Shown here in pieces: positions 26,425-35,185 of a DNA stretch of 64,000 nucleotides. Where the stretch lies: NCBI GenBank assembly GCA_018261755.1, contig JAGTRJ010000008.1, positions 1 through 64,000 on the forward strand, written 5' to 3'. Source of the stretch: Burkholderiaceae bacterium (lineage in GTDB: Bacteria > Pseudomonadota > Gammaproteobacteria > Burkholderiales > Burkholderiaceae_D). Position 1 is the stretch's first letter; every line of letters begins with the position of its first letter. The notes beneath the pieces were generated by a model, which did no database searches, was not told where the DNA came from, and saw nothing but the letters and a program-made list of their open reading frames with translations. A program made the translations under genes and the position numbers.

Positions 26425-26853
26425 TCAGTTCAAATCAATGCGCGGCGCCTTCAAACTGATATGCGTCGCTGATGCAAGTTCAATATCGCCCACACACGAA
26501 ATACTCAGCTTGTGGGTTGACCGGTCGTACTCAATGGTGGTCCCGTCCTTGAACCGCCGGTGCCATTTGTCACGGCTTTTTACAGGAACTGCGTCCGCCT
26601 CTGAATAAATCGCACACAAAACGACGCCATCTTCACCGTTCCCGTCCAGCAGCACGGCCACATGCTCGCCAATGTCCGGCAGCCAATAATCCTTGTCGTC
26701 CTTGCTTTTACGAACGCCAACCGGGAGCCAGTCCGTGCGCAGATTATCGAGATCCGGCAGGCGCACCCGCACCCGCATGGTTTCTTCATCGACGGCGGAT
26801 ACAGTGCCAAATTTCAGCGTTGGCGCGGATTCGGTGAATGTGTCATCGCTCAT
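26425..26853 (-). CDS. Baseplate assembly / central spike protein V
   Basis: P2 gpV / Mu gp45-like, 142 aa. The OB-fold domain is visible in FGTVSAVDEETMRVRVRLPD and DIGEHVAVLLDGNGEDGVVL; the C-terminal part (GTTIEYDRSTHKLSIS) is the start of a beta-helix. Start overlaps gpD by four bases. Confidence 0.9.
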   Translation of the reverse strand: MSDDTFTESAPTLKFGTVSAVDEETMRVRVRLPDLDNLRTDWLPVGVRKSKDDKDYWLPDIGEHVAVLLDGNGEDGVVLCAIYSEADAVPVKSRDKWHRRFKDGTTIEYDRSTHKLSISCVGDIELASATHISLKAPRIDLN

Positions 26854-27902
26854 TTTTGGTTGGCCGCAGGTGCTGACCGCTTGATTTCCATCATTGATGT
26901 ATAACCGCCGTGGCGCCGATGTGTGTGCGTTGCGCGGTGGATCGTATAGATGCCGGACAGTTTGCCGAACCCCTTTAGCTCGATATTCACGCCGGCCGCG
27001 AGCGCCTGATCGCCGGTCACGATGATTTCTCCGCTAGTGCGATCAAGGTGCCGGCGATCCAGTTCGGCCTGTGCTTGCACCTCAGCATTCGCCTTGCTAG
27101 TGACACGCCTATTAATCTTGACGGTATCCGCGCTGCTGGTAGCGCCGGTGCCGCTTGTGCCGGCGGACGCGGCACGTTCAGCCGTAACCTTGGCGGATAC
27201 GGTTTTTCTGGTTCTGCGGTTGTGGTGCTTCATTACGACAGCGTTAGGCACGTCAGACACTTTGTCGCGAATGCGCCAGCCTGGCAGGAGATCGTTGGGC
27301 GTGTATGTGCGGATCGGCTTCTGGCCTAACAAATCAGTGCTTTTCCAAAACACCATTTTTTTATTGTTATCAGTCACCTTGAATGCGTAGCCGTATTGAC
27401 CGGCGAGACGGTGCAGGAATGCCAGATCACTTTCCTGATACTGCGTAACCCGGTCAATCTGAATTCGGTCAATTTTGCCTGACAGCTTCATTTTGTTGCG
27501 CTTCGCAATGCGCTGCGCGATTGCCGCCAGCGTCGTCTTTTCGTAGGCTTTCCCACGACGTGTGCGCACCGCTTTTTGTACCCCGGCGGACAGTGCCTTG
27601 ATGCGCACCGCTGATGTCGTTCCCGTAATCTCCAGTTCGTCCAAATCGAAACTGCCCGCGGATGCAAGTTTTTGGTGCGCGTAACCGAATTTGTAAGCCA
27701 GCGATGCGCCTTTTTCCGGATACCAGGCATCAAGCCAGCGGCCGTCGGAGTCTTCCAGATCAATATCAATGCTGTCCGCCTCACCCTCAAGATGATCGAT
27801 ATAGGTAACACTGGCCACATACGGTGAAATATCTGCCGTAATGTTCTTGCCGTTATAGGACAGCTCGAATTTCGGCTCGGGCACGGTATTCAGCGCTTCC
27901 AC
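26850..27902 (-). CDS. Late control protein D / tail hub (gpD)
   Basis: P2 gpD / Mu gp44-like baseplate hub, 350 aa. It contains SVTYIDHLEGEADSIDIDLEDSDG-like sequence near residue 30, ESDLAFLHRLAGQYGYAFKV near 160 and AQAELDRRHLDRTSGEI near 290. The start is a GTG at 27902 that overlaps the end of gpX. Confidence 0.9.
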   Translation of the reverse strand: MEALNTVPEPKFELSYNGKNITADISPYVASVTYIDHLEGEADSIDIDLEDSDGRWLDAWYPEKGASLAYKFGYAHQKLASAGSFDLDELEITGTTSAVRIKALSAGVQKAVRTRRGKAYEKTTLAAIAQRIAKRNKMKLSGKIDRIQIDRVTQYQESDLAFLHRLAGQYGYAFKVTDNNKKMVFWKSTDLLGQKPIRTYTPNDLLPGWRIRDKVSDVPNAVVMKHHNRRTRKTVSAKVTAERAASAGTSGTGATSSADTVKINRRVTSKANAEVQAQAELDRRHLDRTSGEIIVTGDQALAAGVNIELKGFGKLSGIYTIHRATHTHRRHGGYTSMMEIKRSAPAANQK

Positions 27903-28102
27903 GGTGGCAGCTCCTCGATGCTTTGTGTTTCCGCCTGCTCAATGACAGGAATCAGCAACGTCAGCCCGCTTGGCAACGTTTCGCTAATCGGCGCGGTAGG
28001 GTTGGCCTCGATCAGCTTCTGGATCTGGGCCACATCGCGGTAATACCGCCATGCGAGCAAATCCCAGCGGTCACCTTCAGTCGTTATATGCTCAATGTAC
28101 AT
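27890..28102 (-). CDS. Tail protein X
   Basis: P2 gpX-like, 70 aa, with a LysM-type fold: TTEGDRWDLLAWRYYRD, then ANPTAPISETLPSGLTLLIP. It lies between U and D as in P2-type tails. Confidence 0.88.
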   Translation of the reverse strand: MYIEHITTEGDRWDLLAWRYYRDVAQIQKLIEANPTAPISETLPSGLTLLIPVIEQAETQSIEELPPWKR

Positions 28103-28108
28103 ATCGCC

Positions 28109-29011
28109 TCACGTCATCCGGATCGCCGAGCGGGCGGCCATTCGCGCCAGCGGCAGCGTGGTGGATTGGCGCAATGAATCAGACCGGTTCACGATTGCGT
28201 CGGCTGCGGCTAGGCTGGAAAGCAAATTGGCCGAGGTAACGCCAGACAGCCCAACGGAAAGCATGCGCATGTCAGATCGCATCAGCCCGGTGTTACTGGA
28301 AACAATCGCTGTGTCTGCGGAAATTCCTGAAAATGTTTGTCGACCGGTAAGGTACGACGCTGAGCCTAATGCTGGCCAGGCGGCTCCTGCCAGCCGCATT
28401 GCAGCCGGCAAGCGTGCCAACGCGGCGACTGGATCATGCGATGCAATAGCGCGAATGGACCTCACGGCAACGGCGGCATTTGCTGCAAGCACCAGCGCGC
28501 ATTTTGCGGCTGTGACTGCTTTCCCGAGGCTGGCCAATGGTGACATTGCTGCAGTCGGCATGGACGCGATCAACCGGCCGGACGCCGGCATGGCGCCGCC
28601 AGCCTGGATAACGGCTGGCGGTGGCGACTGCGCCGGGTCACCCGTGAACTCGCGCAGGGATGCCTGCACGCCGATTATCAACGGTGTGCCATCCGGCGCG
28701 TTGTGCTTCGCGGTGACTGTCAGCGATGTCAGCACGAATCTGCCGGCATAATCGCCGGCGCCGAAAACCAGCGGCAACACTTCGCGCGCCGTCATTGCGT
28801 CCTTCAGCTCCTCAAGCTCCGCTTCCGGATCGCAGAACGAGAAATGAAACAGCATCGTCAGACGCACTTCGTCCAGCTTTTCGCCGACAAATTGCAGTCG
28901 AGGTTTGCGGCCGAAGAGCGCGTGCTCGGCATACTCCATGCCGAATTGCTGCTCCATTTCTTCAAGCCCTGGAATCATGTCAAATTCGACTGGGCCAAGC
29001 ACGGCAAACAT
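28109..29011 (-). CDS. Tail protein U with long C-terminal extension
   Basis: The first ~130 residues match P2 gpU (MFAVLGPVEFDMIPGLEEME, RKPRLQFVGEKLDEVRLTMLFH). The family is normally about 160 aa. Here ~170 extra residues follow, Ala/Ser/Met-rich and hydrophobic (AAKCALVLAANAAVAVRSI), of no recognised fold. Start overlaps the tape-measure stop by one base. Confidence 0.82.
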   Translation of the reverse strand: MFAVLGPVEFDMIPGLEEMEQQFGMEYAEHALFGRKPRLQFVGEKLDEVRLTMLFHFSFCDPEAELEELKDAMTAREVLPLVFGAGDYAGRFVLTSLTVTAKHNAPDGTPLIIGVQASLREFTGDPAQSPPPAVIQAGGAMPASGRLIASMPTAAMSPLASLGKAVTAAKCALVLAANAAVAVRSIRAIASHDPVAALARLPAAMRLAGAAWPALGSASYLTGRQTFSGISADTAIVSSNTGLMRSDMRMLSVGLSGVTSANLLSSLAAADAIVNRSDSLRQSTTLPLARMAARSAIRMT

Positions 29012-31317
29012 CAGGCGTTCCTCCCGTATGCCGTTCTGCCACCTTCTTTCTGATAGCGCCGCATAAAACGCTCGAATTCCTCAAACGACATCTGCATGGC
29101 CTGGTTCACCTGGCCACGCATCGCGGCAGGGTCGCCGCCTTGAACGGTTATCTGCGGCGCGAACGTGATCGCCATGCTATTGCCGCCACTATTCAGGCTC
29201 GCGTTAGCTTTGCCTACTCGGCTTGAAAAATCGGCAGCCAATTGCGGCTGGCCCCATGCGGCGGCAGTTGCCAACGCCATGCCGGCGGCGGCGGCGCGCG
29301 CGCGGCGCGATGAGCTACTGATGCCGATCGCAGCGCCTTCGCCAATGTTCTGACCGAATCCGATGAACACACGTGAAGGGGAATGAATGCCGAGATGCGC
29401 CTGGTACGTTTCTGCGACCGATGCGCCCATTGCGACGACCGATTTTTTCAGCGCTGCGAACTTGGATGTGATGCCGTTGATTAGGCCGGTAACAATATTC
29501 GTGCCGAACTCATAGAACCGCTCCGGCAGGCTGGTGAACCAGCTGATGGCGCTGTTCGTCCATGATTTCACCGTGTTCCACACCCGGCCAAACAATGGGC
29601 CGATCCTGTCCCAGTTCCGGTAAATCAGGTAGGCACCGCCAGCAATTAACGCCACGGCGCCAAGAATCCAAGTTACCGGGCTGAGCAGCATCATCTTGCC
29701 CATGAACAGGAAACCAAGGCCAATGGCGCGCAACCCGCTCAGCAGCGCGCCGCCGCGCACGATGCCAACAAGCCAGGTCAGCCCACGGCCCAGTGAAAGT
29801 ACGCCGGGGATGAGCTGCGCCCCGGTCACGGCGAAACGGAAAAACGACATGGCCACGCCAAGGCCAAGAAATGCGACCGTTCCGGCGGCTACTGTCGCAA
29901 TGGTCAGGCCCAGATACTTCGCCAGTTTCGGGTTGGCTTCCGCGAAATCGGTCAAATTCCCGGCTAGTGTATTCAGCCCGTTGATCAAGGGGTGAAGTGA
30001 TTGGACTGCCGGGCCGACCGCTGCAGCAGCGAAGTTCTCAACCGAGCCGGTGAGTGCTTCCCATGTATTTCTGCTGCTTTGCAATGTTTTCCCGATGCGC
30101 TCTTGCAAGCTGGCTTGTTCATCAAACCGTTTTTGCGCCTCGGCATATCCTTTTGAGCCGTATTCGGCCAGAATCATCGCTGGCCGGGCGGCTTCAATGC
30201 CGAACAACGCGTTGCTGACAATGGAAACGCCTTTCTGCCCGTATTTCGCCTCGATGAGCTTGAATTTCTCAAACTCTTTGATCATCGCGTCGAGGCCGCG
30301 AAAGTTTCCTTTTTTATCGAAAAAATCGAACGTGATCTTCAGGTCGGAAAGAATGTCCTTGCCGACGCCTTTCATGCCGCGCTTTGCCATTTCCAGCATT
30401 TTGGGGCCGAGCGCAAGCCTGGTCAGCATCATGCTCATGTTCGTGCCAAAGCTAGATCCGTCCAGGCCTTTCAAGTTGGCCATGCCTTGCATGACCAGCA
30501 TTTTCTTCATGTTCTCCGCGCCGGAGAGGTGCAGAATGTTCAACTGTGCCGCCTGGTACGATGCGGCCACACGCAAATCTTCGGGCTTCATGCCGAAGGC
30601 GAACTTGGCGCGCTGGGTGATGTCGGCCGTTTTTGCCAGCTCAGCGTCCGTCAGGTTGTATGCCTCGCGCAGCTTGACCACCGTTTCACCGGCAGATTCA
30701 GACGTCATTTTCAACACAACGCGCAGGTTTGCAGCAGCGTCCAGTGCTCCGCCCAGCAGGTTTTTGGCCGGGATGCCGAGGCTGAGCATTGTAGTGGTCA
30801 GGTTGGCGTAGTCGGCGGTGGTGCCAGGCAATTTATTACCGAGTTCGACAATCTGCGATCTCAGCTTGCCATATGTGGCGTCAATTTTTCCGCCGCGCTC
30901 CATCATGGCGACTTCAAGCGAGTTCAGCGCGTCATCCTGACGGACGAACGCGCCGATTGGGGTGCCCATCATTTTGCCGATGCCGTAAGCCGCGGCGACG
31001 TCGCCCATCCTTGAATTCAAGTCGGCGCGGTTTGCAGCATGTGCCGCGCCAAGCGCCTCCAGCTTGATTTTTCGCTGGCTAAGAGTCTCGATTTTACGGT
31101 CGAGCTTTTCGACCTGGTCGAGGTATTTTTTGACTGAGTTTCCGCCCCAAACCCATTCGCGATCCATCGCCGCAAGGGCTGTTTTTTGCTGCCCTTGCAG
31201 TTTTTCGACGGTCCGGCCTATACTGGATATGCGGTCGCTAACGCCACCGATGACGCCCATTACCGAGCCGGCGCCCAACGCGGTAAGAACGATGCCAAGC
31301 GAAAGGGTTTTAGACAT
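29011..31317 (-). CDS. Tail tape-measure protein
   Basis: 768 aa, setting tail length. An N-terminal coiled region (EKLQGQQKTALAAMDREW, ETLSQRKIKLEAL) precedes the TP901-type core (DALNSLEVAMMERGGKI, KLPGTTADYANLTTTMLSLG). Hydrophobic segments lie near 480-580, and AHLGIHSPSRVFIGFGQNIGEGAAIG near 680 is typical. The ATG at 31317 shares the bases CATG with the start of a gene on the other strand; a TTG at 31332 is an alternative. Confidence 0.93.
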   Translation of the reverse strand: MSKTLSLGIVLTALGAGSVMGVIGGVSDRISSIGRTVEKLQGQQKTALAAMDREWVWGGNSVKKYLDQVEKLDRKIETLSQRKIKLEALGAAHAANRADLNSRMGDVAAAYGIGKMMGTPIGAFVRQDDALNSLEVAMMERGGKIDATYGKLRSQIVELGNKLPGTTADYANLTTTMLSLGIPAKNLLGGALDAAANLRVVLKMTSESAGETVVKLREAYNLTDAELAKTADITQRAKFAFGMKPEDLRVAASYQAAQLNILHLSGAENMKKMLVMQGMANLKGLDGSSFGTNMSMMLTRLALGPKMLEMAKRGMKGVGKDILSDLKITFDFFDKKGNFRGLDAMIKEFEKFKLIEAKYGQKGVSIVSNALFGIEAARPAMILAEYGSKGYAEAQKRFDEQASLQERIGKTLQSSRNTWEALTGSVENFAAAAVGPAVQSLHPLINGLNTLAGNLTDFAEANPKLAKYLGLTIATVAAGTVAFLGLGVAMSFFRFAVTGAQLIPGVLSLGRGLTWLVGIVRGGALLSGLRAIGLGFLFMGKMMLLSPVTWILGAVALIAGGAYLIYRNWDRIGPLFGRVWNTVKSWTNSAISWFTSLPERFYEFGTNIVTGLINGITSKFAALKKSVVAMGASVAETYQAHLGIHSPSRVFIGFGQNIGEGAAIGISSSSRRARAAAAGMALATAAAWGQPQLAADFSSRVGKANASLNSGGNSMAITFAPQITVQGGDPAAMRGQVNQAMQMSFEEFERFMRRYQKEGGRTAYGRNA

Positions 31318-31591
31318 GGACGAATCCCGCAAAGATTATGATCGCTCCCTGAAAGATGCCGGGGAGTTGCGTCATGGCTGGCATTGGCTGGCCACGACGC
31401 TGGTAATTCTTGTGGCTGTATGCGTCAATGATCCGCACAGCATTATTGATAACCCGATCGGTGCAGCCGTGTTCTACTCGCTGGCGGGGCTGTTAGCCAG
31501 CCCGTTGTCACACTTGGTCATGCGCTTTTTCCCGGAACCATATGCGTGGGCGGCGCGTAAACTTGGGGTTACGTGGCAGCCTGTTGCTTGA
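31316..31591 (+). CDS. Small membrane protein encoded antisense within the tail operon
   Basis: A 91-residue protein with two hydrophobic helices (WLATTLVILVAVCV, AAVFYSLAGLLASPLSHLV), a charged start (MDESRKDYDRS) and the end PEPYAWAARKLG. It fills the only gap on the - strand between gpE' and the tape measure. Its start codon shares CATG with that of the tape measure, and its 3' end overlaps gpE' by 23 bases. A possible moron or exclusion protein (inference); the family is not recognised. Confidence 0.6.
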   Translation: MDESRKDYDRSLKDAGELRHGWHWLATTLVILVAVCVNDPHSIIDNPIGAAVFYSLAGLLASPLSHLVMRFFPEPYAWAARKLGVTWQPVA

Positions 31592-31796
31592 TTTGCTCTA
31601 CTGCAATTTCGCACCACTGCACCATATCCTGGCAATCCAGTTCGTCAATCTCAGACGGTTGGAACCGGAACCACCGGGCCAGCAGCGCCTTCATTTCCCA
31701 CAGCGTTTTGCTGTCGAGCGCCTCGCACGAACAATCCCTGAAATTTGGACTGGACTTCAGCCAGATCGGCCAAATCCAGTTCCTCGATGTCTTCAA
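31569..31796 (-). CDS. Tail assembly protein E' (frameshift extension of E)
   Basis: The last ~41 residues (MKALLARWFRFQPSEID to IKQQAAT) fit the small GpE-prime proteins made as a frameshift fusion with E during tail assembly. The frame lies +1 (equivalently -2) to that of E and overlaps its last ~48 codons. Independent translation is possible but no good ribosome-binding site precedes the ATGs. Confidence 0.65.
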   Translation of the reverse strand: MKTSRNWIWPIWLKSSPNFRDCSCEALDSKTLWEMKALLARWFRFQPSEIDELDCQDMVQWCEIAVEQIKQQAAT

Positions 31797-31989
31797 CGGT
31801 CAGTTTTTCTTGCGTGAGCAGGGAAATAAGCACCAGTTCGCGCCGGGCCGGGTCGTTCGGTTCGATTCGCTGCGCTGCGGAAACATCTTTTGCCTTGCCG
31901 CGCCTGAGCGTAATCGTTGATACCGCGCCGGATGGTGTGTTCAGCGGGTAATCAAGGTCAATTTTTGCTGCGTAATTTGTGTTGCCCAT
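31651..31989 (-). CDS. Tail assembly chaperone E
   Basis: P2 gpE / Mu gp41-like, 112 aa (IDLDYPLNTPSGAVSTITLRR, ISLLTQEKLTVEDIEELDLAD). ATG 31989 has a strong AAGGAGGCC site; the frame is open upstream to 32034. It lies between the tube and tape-measure genes, the conserved position of the frameshifting chaperone pair. Confidence 0.88.
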   Translation of the reverse strand: MGNTNYAAKIDLDYPLNTPSGAVSTITLRRGKAKDVSAAQRIEPNDPARRELVLISLLTQEKLTVEDIEELDLADLAEVQSKFQGLFVRGARQQNAVGNEGAAGPVVPVPTV

Positions 31990-32041
31990 ATGGCCTCCTT
32001 GGTTGACTGAAGCCAGTTTCGCAGCGTAAGGCAATGAAGTC

Positions 32042-32059
32042 TTTTAACCGTCTTTAAAA
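32042..32059 (-). promoter_or_regulatory. Late-promoter dyad upstream of the E/tape-measure operon
   Basis: TTTTAA-CCGTCT-TTAAAA on the + strand, a perfect dyad. Read on the transcribed strand the second arm runs into TTAAAAGAC. It overlaps the T-tract of the terminator behind the tube gene and lies 53-70 bases upstream of gpE, so one transcript ends where the next begins. Confidence 0.7.
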
Positions 32060-32082
32060 CAAAAACCGCCCCGGAGGGCGGC
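32060..32082 (-). terminator. Terminator after the tail tube gene
   Basis: On the - strand GCCGCCC-TCC-GGGGCGG is followed by TTTTTGTTTT. It lies 30 bases after the tube stop codon. Confidence 0.8.
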
Positions 32083-32110
32083 TTTGTGGAGTAGGAGATG
32101 ATAGCCTCGG

Positions 32111-32635
32111 CTATCCGCCGATGCTTGCGCGATAGCTGGCCAGCTGATCTTCACCGCCCACGATGAAAATATTCGCCATGTAATCCAATTCAAGGATGTC
32201 TTCGCCGTTGATTTGCTGCTTGATGTACGTGGCGACGAACTGACTGGGGAACTCAGCGTTGTCATGCTGCTTGAAAGTTCCCATCGGGTTTTTCTTGAAC
32301 ATCACCGTCAGGTGCGTGACCAGGCTGACTTCTTCCACGCGCCCCTGCGAGCCATAGGTTTCAACGTTCGATCGGCATTGCAGCTGCACGGCCTTGTACG
32401 GGTTGGCCACTTTCGCCGCCACTTCGCGATACAGCGAGTTCCACTTGATCTCGCCCTCGAGCTTGTCGAAGCCGGAGGGTAATTCGATCTTGCCGACCAT
32501 GCCCAGTGCCTTGTGCTCTGCCATCATCACGGTAATATCCGGCAGCTTGATTTCCTCGGCGCGCCCGAGCATCGAATTGCCGTCAATATAAATGTTGGCA
32601 TTCGTGATGCGGTTGATACCAATTTTGCCAGCCAT
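32111..32635 (-). CDS. Major tail tube protein
   Basis: P2 FII-like contractile-tail tube, 174 aa (NANIYIDGNSMLGRAEEIKL, MVGKIELPSGFDKLEGEI, MFKKNPMGTFKQHDNAEFP). It follows the sheath gene with a one-base overlap. Confidence 0.93.
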   Translation of the reverse strand: MAGKIGINRITNANIYIDGNSMLGRAEEIKLPDITVMMAEHKALGMVGKIELPSGFDKLEGEIKWNSLYREVAAKVANPYKAVQLQCRSNVETYGSQGRVEEVSLVTHLTVMFKKNPMGTFKQHDNAEFPSQFVATYIKQQINGEDILELDYMANIFIVGGEDQLASYRASIGG

Positions 32636-34068
32636 TATTTAGTCCCTTTCAGCGTGGTCAGGTATTCCGAGGTGATTTCGGTCTCTTGTGTCAGCCGTTC
32701 CATCGGCGGCGGGACGGTGTACCTGTAGCTGATCAGCAGGTGGCCCGCCGCGAGTTCTGTTTCTTCATTCCGCGCCGGGTCGAACCATGCCTTGAAGCCA
32801 AGCAGCGCCCCGTCGCCGATCAGCTTGCGGCCGTAGCTATTTTCAGATTCAACTAGCGCATCGATCAGCGCCTGGTTGATCGGCATGTCGGTGTACTGCA
32901 AGCTGTTGTATCGTATCGATTCATTGATCATGTCACCAGTGCGGCGCACGTTCTCGAAATTGCGCATGTGGGTGACGGTTGGCCAAGCGGCGCTACGATT
33001 GCCCCATAGCCGGTAGCCGCTGCCGTAGCTGTTAAATACCGTAGTGATGCCCACTTCGTTGAGCATGTTCACCTCGGATTGCGGATCGTCGATCATCGCC
33101 GACAGCTGGCGTTCGACGCCAGTGATGCCAAGCAGCTCCTGGTTCGAGCTGGACCACCAGAAGCCTTTTTCGATGTCCACCTTGGCGCGCAGGCCAGCGG
33201 CGCGCTGAGATAGCGGTTCAAGCCGGTCTGCGCCCGTCTTCGCATCGTAAACTTTCACGTGCGGGAAGCACAGGCGCACGCGGTCGCTACTGGTGTTGAA
33301 ATTGATTGTGCCGGCGGGGCCACGACCGGCAATCGCCTGTGCAAACGTAGTGCCGATCGGTGCGTCGATGTATGTCATGGCGCCCAGCTTTTCGGCCGTC
33401 GCAATCAACTCGACCGCGACCGAATTCTGCGTGCAAAACGCCGGGGCGATCAAAATCTTGGCAAACAGGCCGTACCGGTTATAGGTGTCGCTCAGCGCCT
33501 TCATGCCGGTGCGGTTGCCAGCGGCATTCACCGCGCCGATGATGTCAGCCGCCGTCACCTTGGTCGGGTCAGCATAATCGTAGGTCGCTTTACCGACCGT
33601 TGCGCCTGCAGGGATTGTGCCGCTACCAAGGCGCACAATCTTGCTGGTGAGCGGCGTGAAGGTGTAATCGGTGTCCTTCGCATATGTCTTGCTGCCGTCG
33701 GCACTTTTCAGCACCAGATTGGCCGCCGCACCGTTTTCCAGATATGCGATGCCGGTGCTGGCGTCGAAAGTAACGGACTCATCCGGCACACTGGTTTTGT
33801 GCACATCCGGGTCGAGTACGTTGATCACGATCACCGTTCCAGCGCCGTGATCATAGATGGCGTCCAGCGCCTGCGGAATGGTGAAGCCAGGTAGCTGATC
33901 GCCAAACTGGGCAGCACTTTTTTCGGACAGCACCAGCGTCGGCACGTTCACGTCGCCCATCGGTGCGGTGCCGATCAGGCCGATGACCGCCGATTTGACG
34001 GTCTTGACCGGCCGTGGCCCGTTCTCGATTTCGATCGTTTCAACGCCGTGCAAATAGTTTGCAGCCAT
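32635..34068 (-). CDS. Tail sheath protein
   Basis: P2 FI / Mu gp39-type contractile sheath, 477 aa. IEIENGPRPVKTVKSAVIGL, GTAPMGDVNVP and YDHGAGTVIVINVLDP mark the N terminus. FEKGFWWSSSNQELLG-like, LNEVGITTVFNSYGSGYRLWG and WPTVTHMRNFENVRRT mark the C-terminal half. It shows the tail is contractile (myovirus). Confidence 0.94.
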   Translation of the reverse strand: MAANYLHGVETIEIENGPRPVKTVKSAVIGLIGTAPMGDVNVPTLVLSEKSAAQFGDQLPGFTIPQALDAIYDHGAGTVIVINVLDPDVHKTSVPDESVTFDASTGIAYLENGAAANLVLKSADGSKTYAKDTDYTFTPLTSKIVRLGSGTIPAGATVGKATYDYADPTKVTAADIIGAVNAAGNRTGMKALSDTYNRYGLFAKILIAPAFCTQNSVAVELIATAEKLGAMTYIDAPIGTTFAQAIAGRGPAGTINFNTSSDRVRLCFPHVKVYDAKTGADRLEPLSQRAAGLRAKVDIEKGFWWSSSNQELLGITGVERQLSAMIDDPQSEVNMLNEVGITTVFNSYGSGYRLWGNRSAAWPTVTHMRNFENVRRTGDMINESIRYNSLQYTDMPINQALIDALVESENSYGRKLIGDGALLGFKAWFDPARNEETELAAGHLLISYRYTVPPPMERLTQETEITSEYLTTLKGTK

Positions 34069-34281
34069 TTATGCCTCCTTGGCCGGTTTATTGGTTGCGG
34101 TGGTTGCCGCCGGTTTTGCTGCAACGATGGTCAGGTGCCCAAGCGCCAGCAGCGTGCCGACGTACCCATTGTCCTCCGGCAGTTCCACTTCCTTGCCGGT
34201 GTGCAACATCACTTCCTGCGGCTTGCCGCTAACATTCAGCGTAACGCCGGATGTTGGGCCGCTGTACAGATATTTAGCCAT
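34069..34281 (-). CDS. Small phage structural protein (gp38-like position)
   Basis: 70 aa, beta-rich (YLYSGPTSGVTLNV, GKEVELPEDNGYVGTLLALG) with a Lys/Ala tail. It lies directly upstream of the sheath gene. Position matches small head-tail accessory proteins of Mu-like phages; function unknown. Confidence 0.7.
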   Translation of the reverse strand: MAKYLYSGPTSGVTLNVSGKPQEVMLHTGKEVELPEDNGYVGTLLALGHLTIVAAKPAATTATNKPAKEA

Positions 34282-34746
34282 TTAAGATGCCTCCTCATAA
34301 TTAACTGTTGTCAAAAGCGGCCCGCCATCGCCTTCGGCGTCTTCCACCAGCATGGCTTCGGCAGAAAAATCCACAACGTACTGCCACAGGCCAGCGGTTT
34401 CGCCCAGGAATTTTTCATCGGTGGCGCGCATTTTTCGGCAATCTGGCATGCGAAAACCCAGCAGTGCAGTGCGCACCAGATCCAGTACGTCCACCGCACC
34501 GCCGCGCCCGTTCAACTGTCGCATGACGACCGTGATGGTGATTTCCACATCACGCGGTTGCGCGATGTAGGTCACATCAATCGATTCGCCAAATTTTCCG
34601 CCGGAATAGCTCACCAGCAGCGCGCCCTTCGGATGGTTCAGCCGGTATTCATCCGGTTTGTCCGGGAAGTACTCGACCGCTAGTGCCGGAAATTTCGCCT
34701 TCAGGCGCTGCACCACGGCCTCAATCATTTGCAGAGTGGTGGCCAT
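34282..34746 (-). CDS. Mu gp37-like neck/tail protein (DUF1834)
   Basis: 154 aa (MIEAVVQRLKAKFPALAVEY, HPKGALLVSYSGGKFGES, GLWQYVVDFSAEAMLVED). This family lies next to the gp36 protein and the sheath in Mu-like phages and is thought to act at the tail terminus. It shares one base with gp36. Confidence 0.82.
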   Translation of the reverse strand: MATTLQMIEAVVQRLKAKFPALAVEYFPDKPDEYRLNHPKGALLVSYSGGKFGESIDVTYIAQPRDVEITITVVMRQLNGRGGAVDVLDLVRTALLGFRMPDCRKMRATDEKFLGETAGLWQYVVDFSAEAMLVEDAEGDGGPLLTTVNYEEAS

Positions 34747-35180
34747 CAGTAACGCTCCAGCAGCTTGGTCGAGAAAACGCGCTGGTTTGCGCGCATCTTC
34801 ATTTCGCCCGGCTCTGGTGTTGCTTCTCCGGTCGGCGCGCCAATGGTCAGCTTGCCGTCGCGGATGGATTCCAGCATCTGCATGGCTGATTTGTAGGTGC
34901 GGGTGACGGCATCCGGCAGGTCGCTGCCTTCTGGCCTGCGTGCATACAGCCAGTGCCGAGCCAGATTGACCGTCATGTTTTTCACGGCAGATGGCACTGG
35001 CTCCAGCGGCAGGTTGTAGCGCCCACGCAGGTGCGCATCCACCAGTTCCTCGGCCTGTGTGACGGCTTCCGATACCACAGCTTCGTTGATTGCGGCGGCT
35101 TCGGAATCGTCATTCGACAGCCACACCAGCGTTTGTGCCGGGATGGCCAACTGCAGGTCGGCGAGGGTGCAGTAGCGCAT
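34746..35180 (-). CDS. Mu gp36-like neck protein (DUF1320)
   Basis: 144 aa. MRYCTLADLQLAIPAQTLVW at the start and QAEELVDAHLRGRYNLPL in the middle identify the family, a helical head-tail connector component. Five bases separate it from the capsid gene. Confidence 0.85.
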   Translation of the reverse strand: MRYCTLADLQLAIPAQTLVWLSNDDSEAAAINEAVVSEAVTQAEELVDAHLRGRYNLPLEPVPSAVKNMTVNLARHWLYARRPEGSDLPDAVTRTYKSAMQMLESIRDGKLTIGAPTGEATPEPGEMKMRANQRVFSTKLLERY

Positions 35181-35185
35181 GGCCG

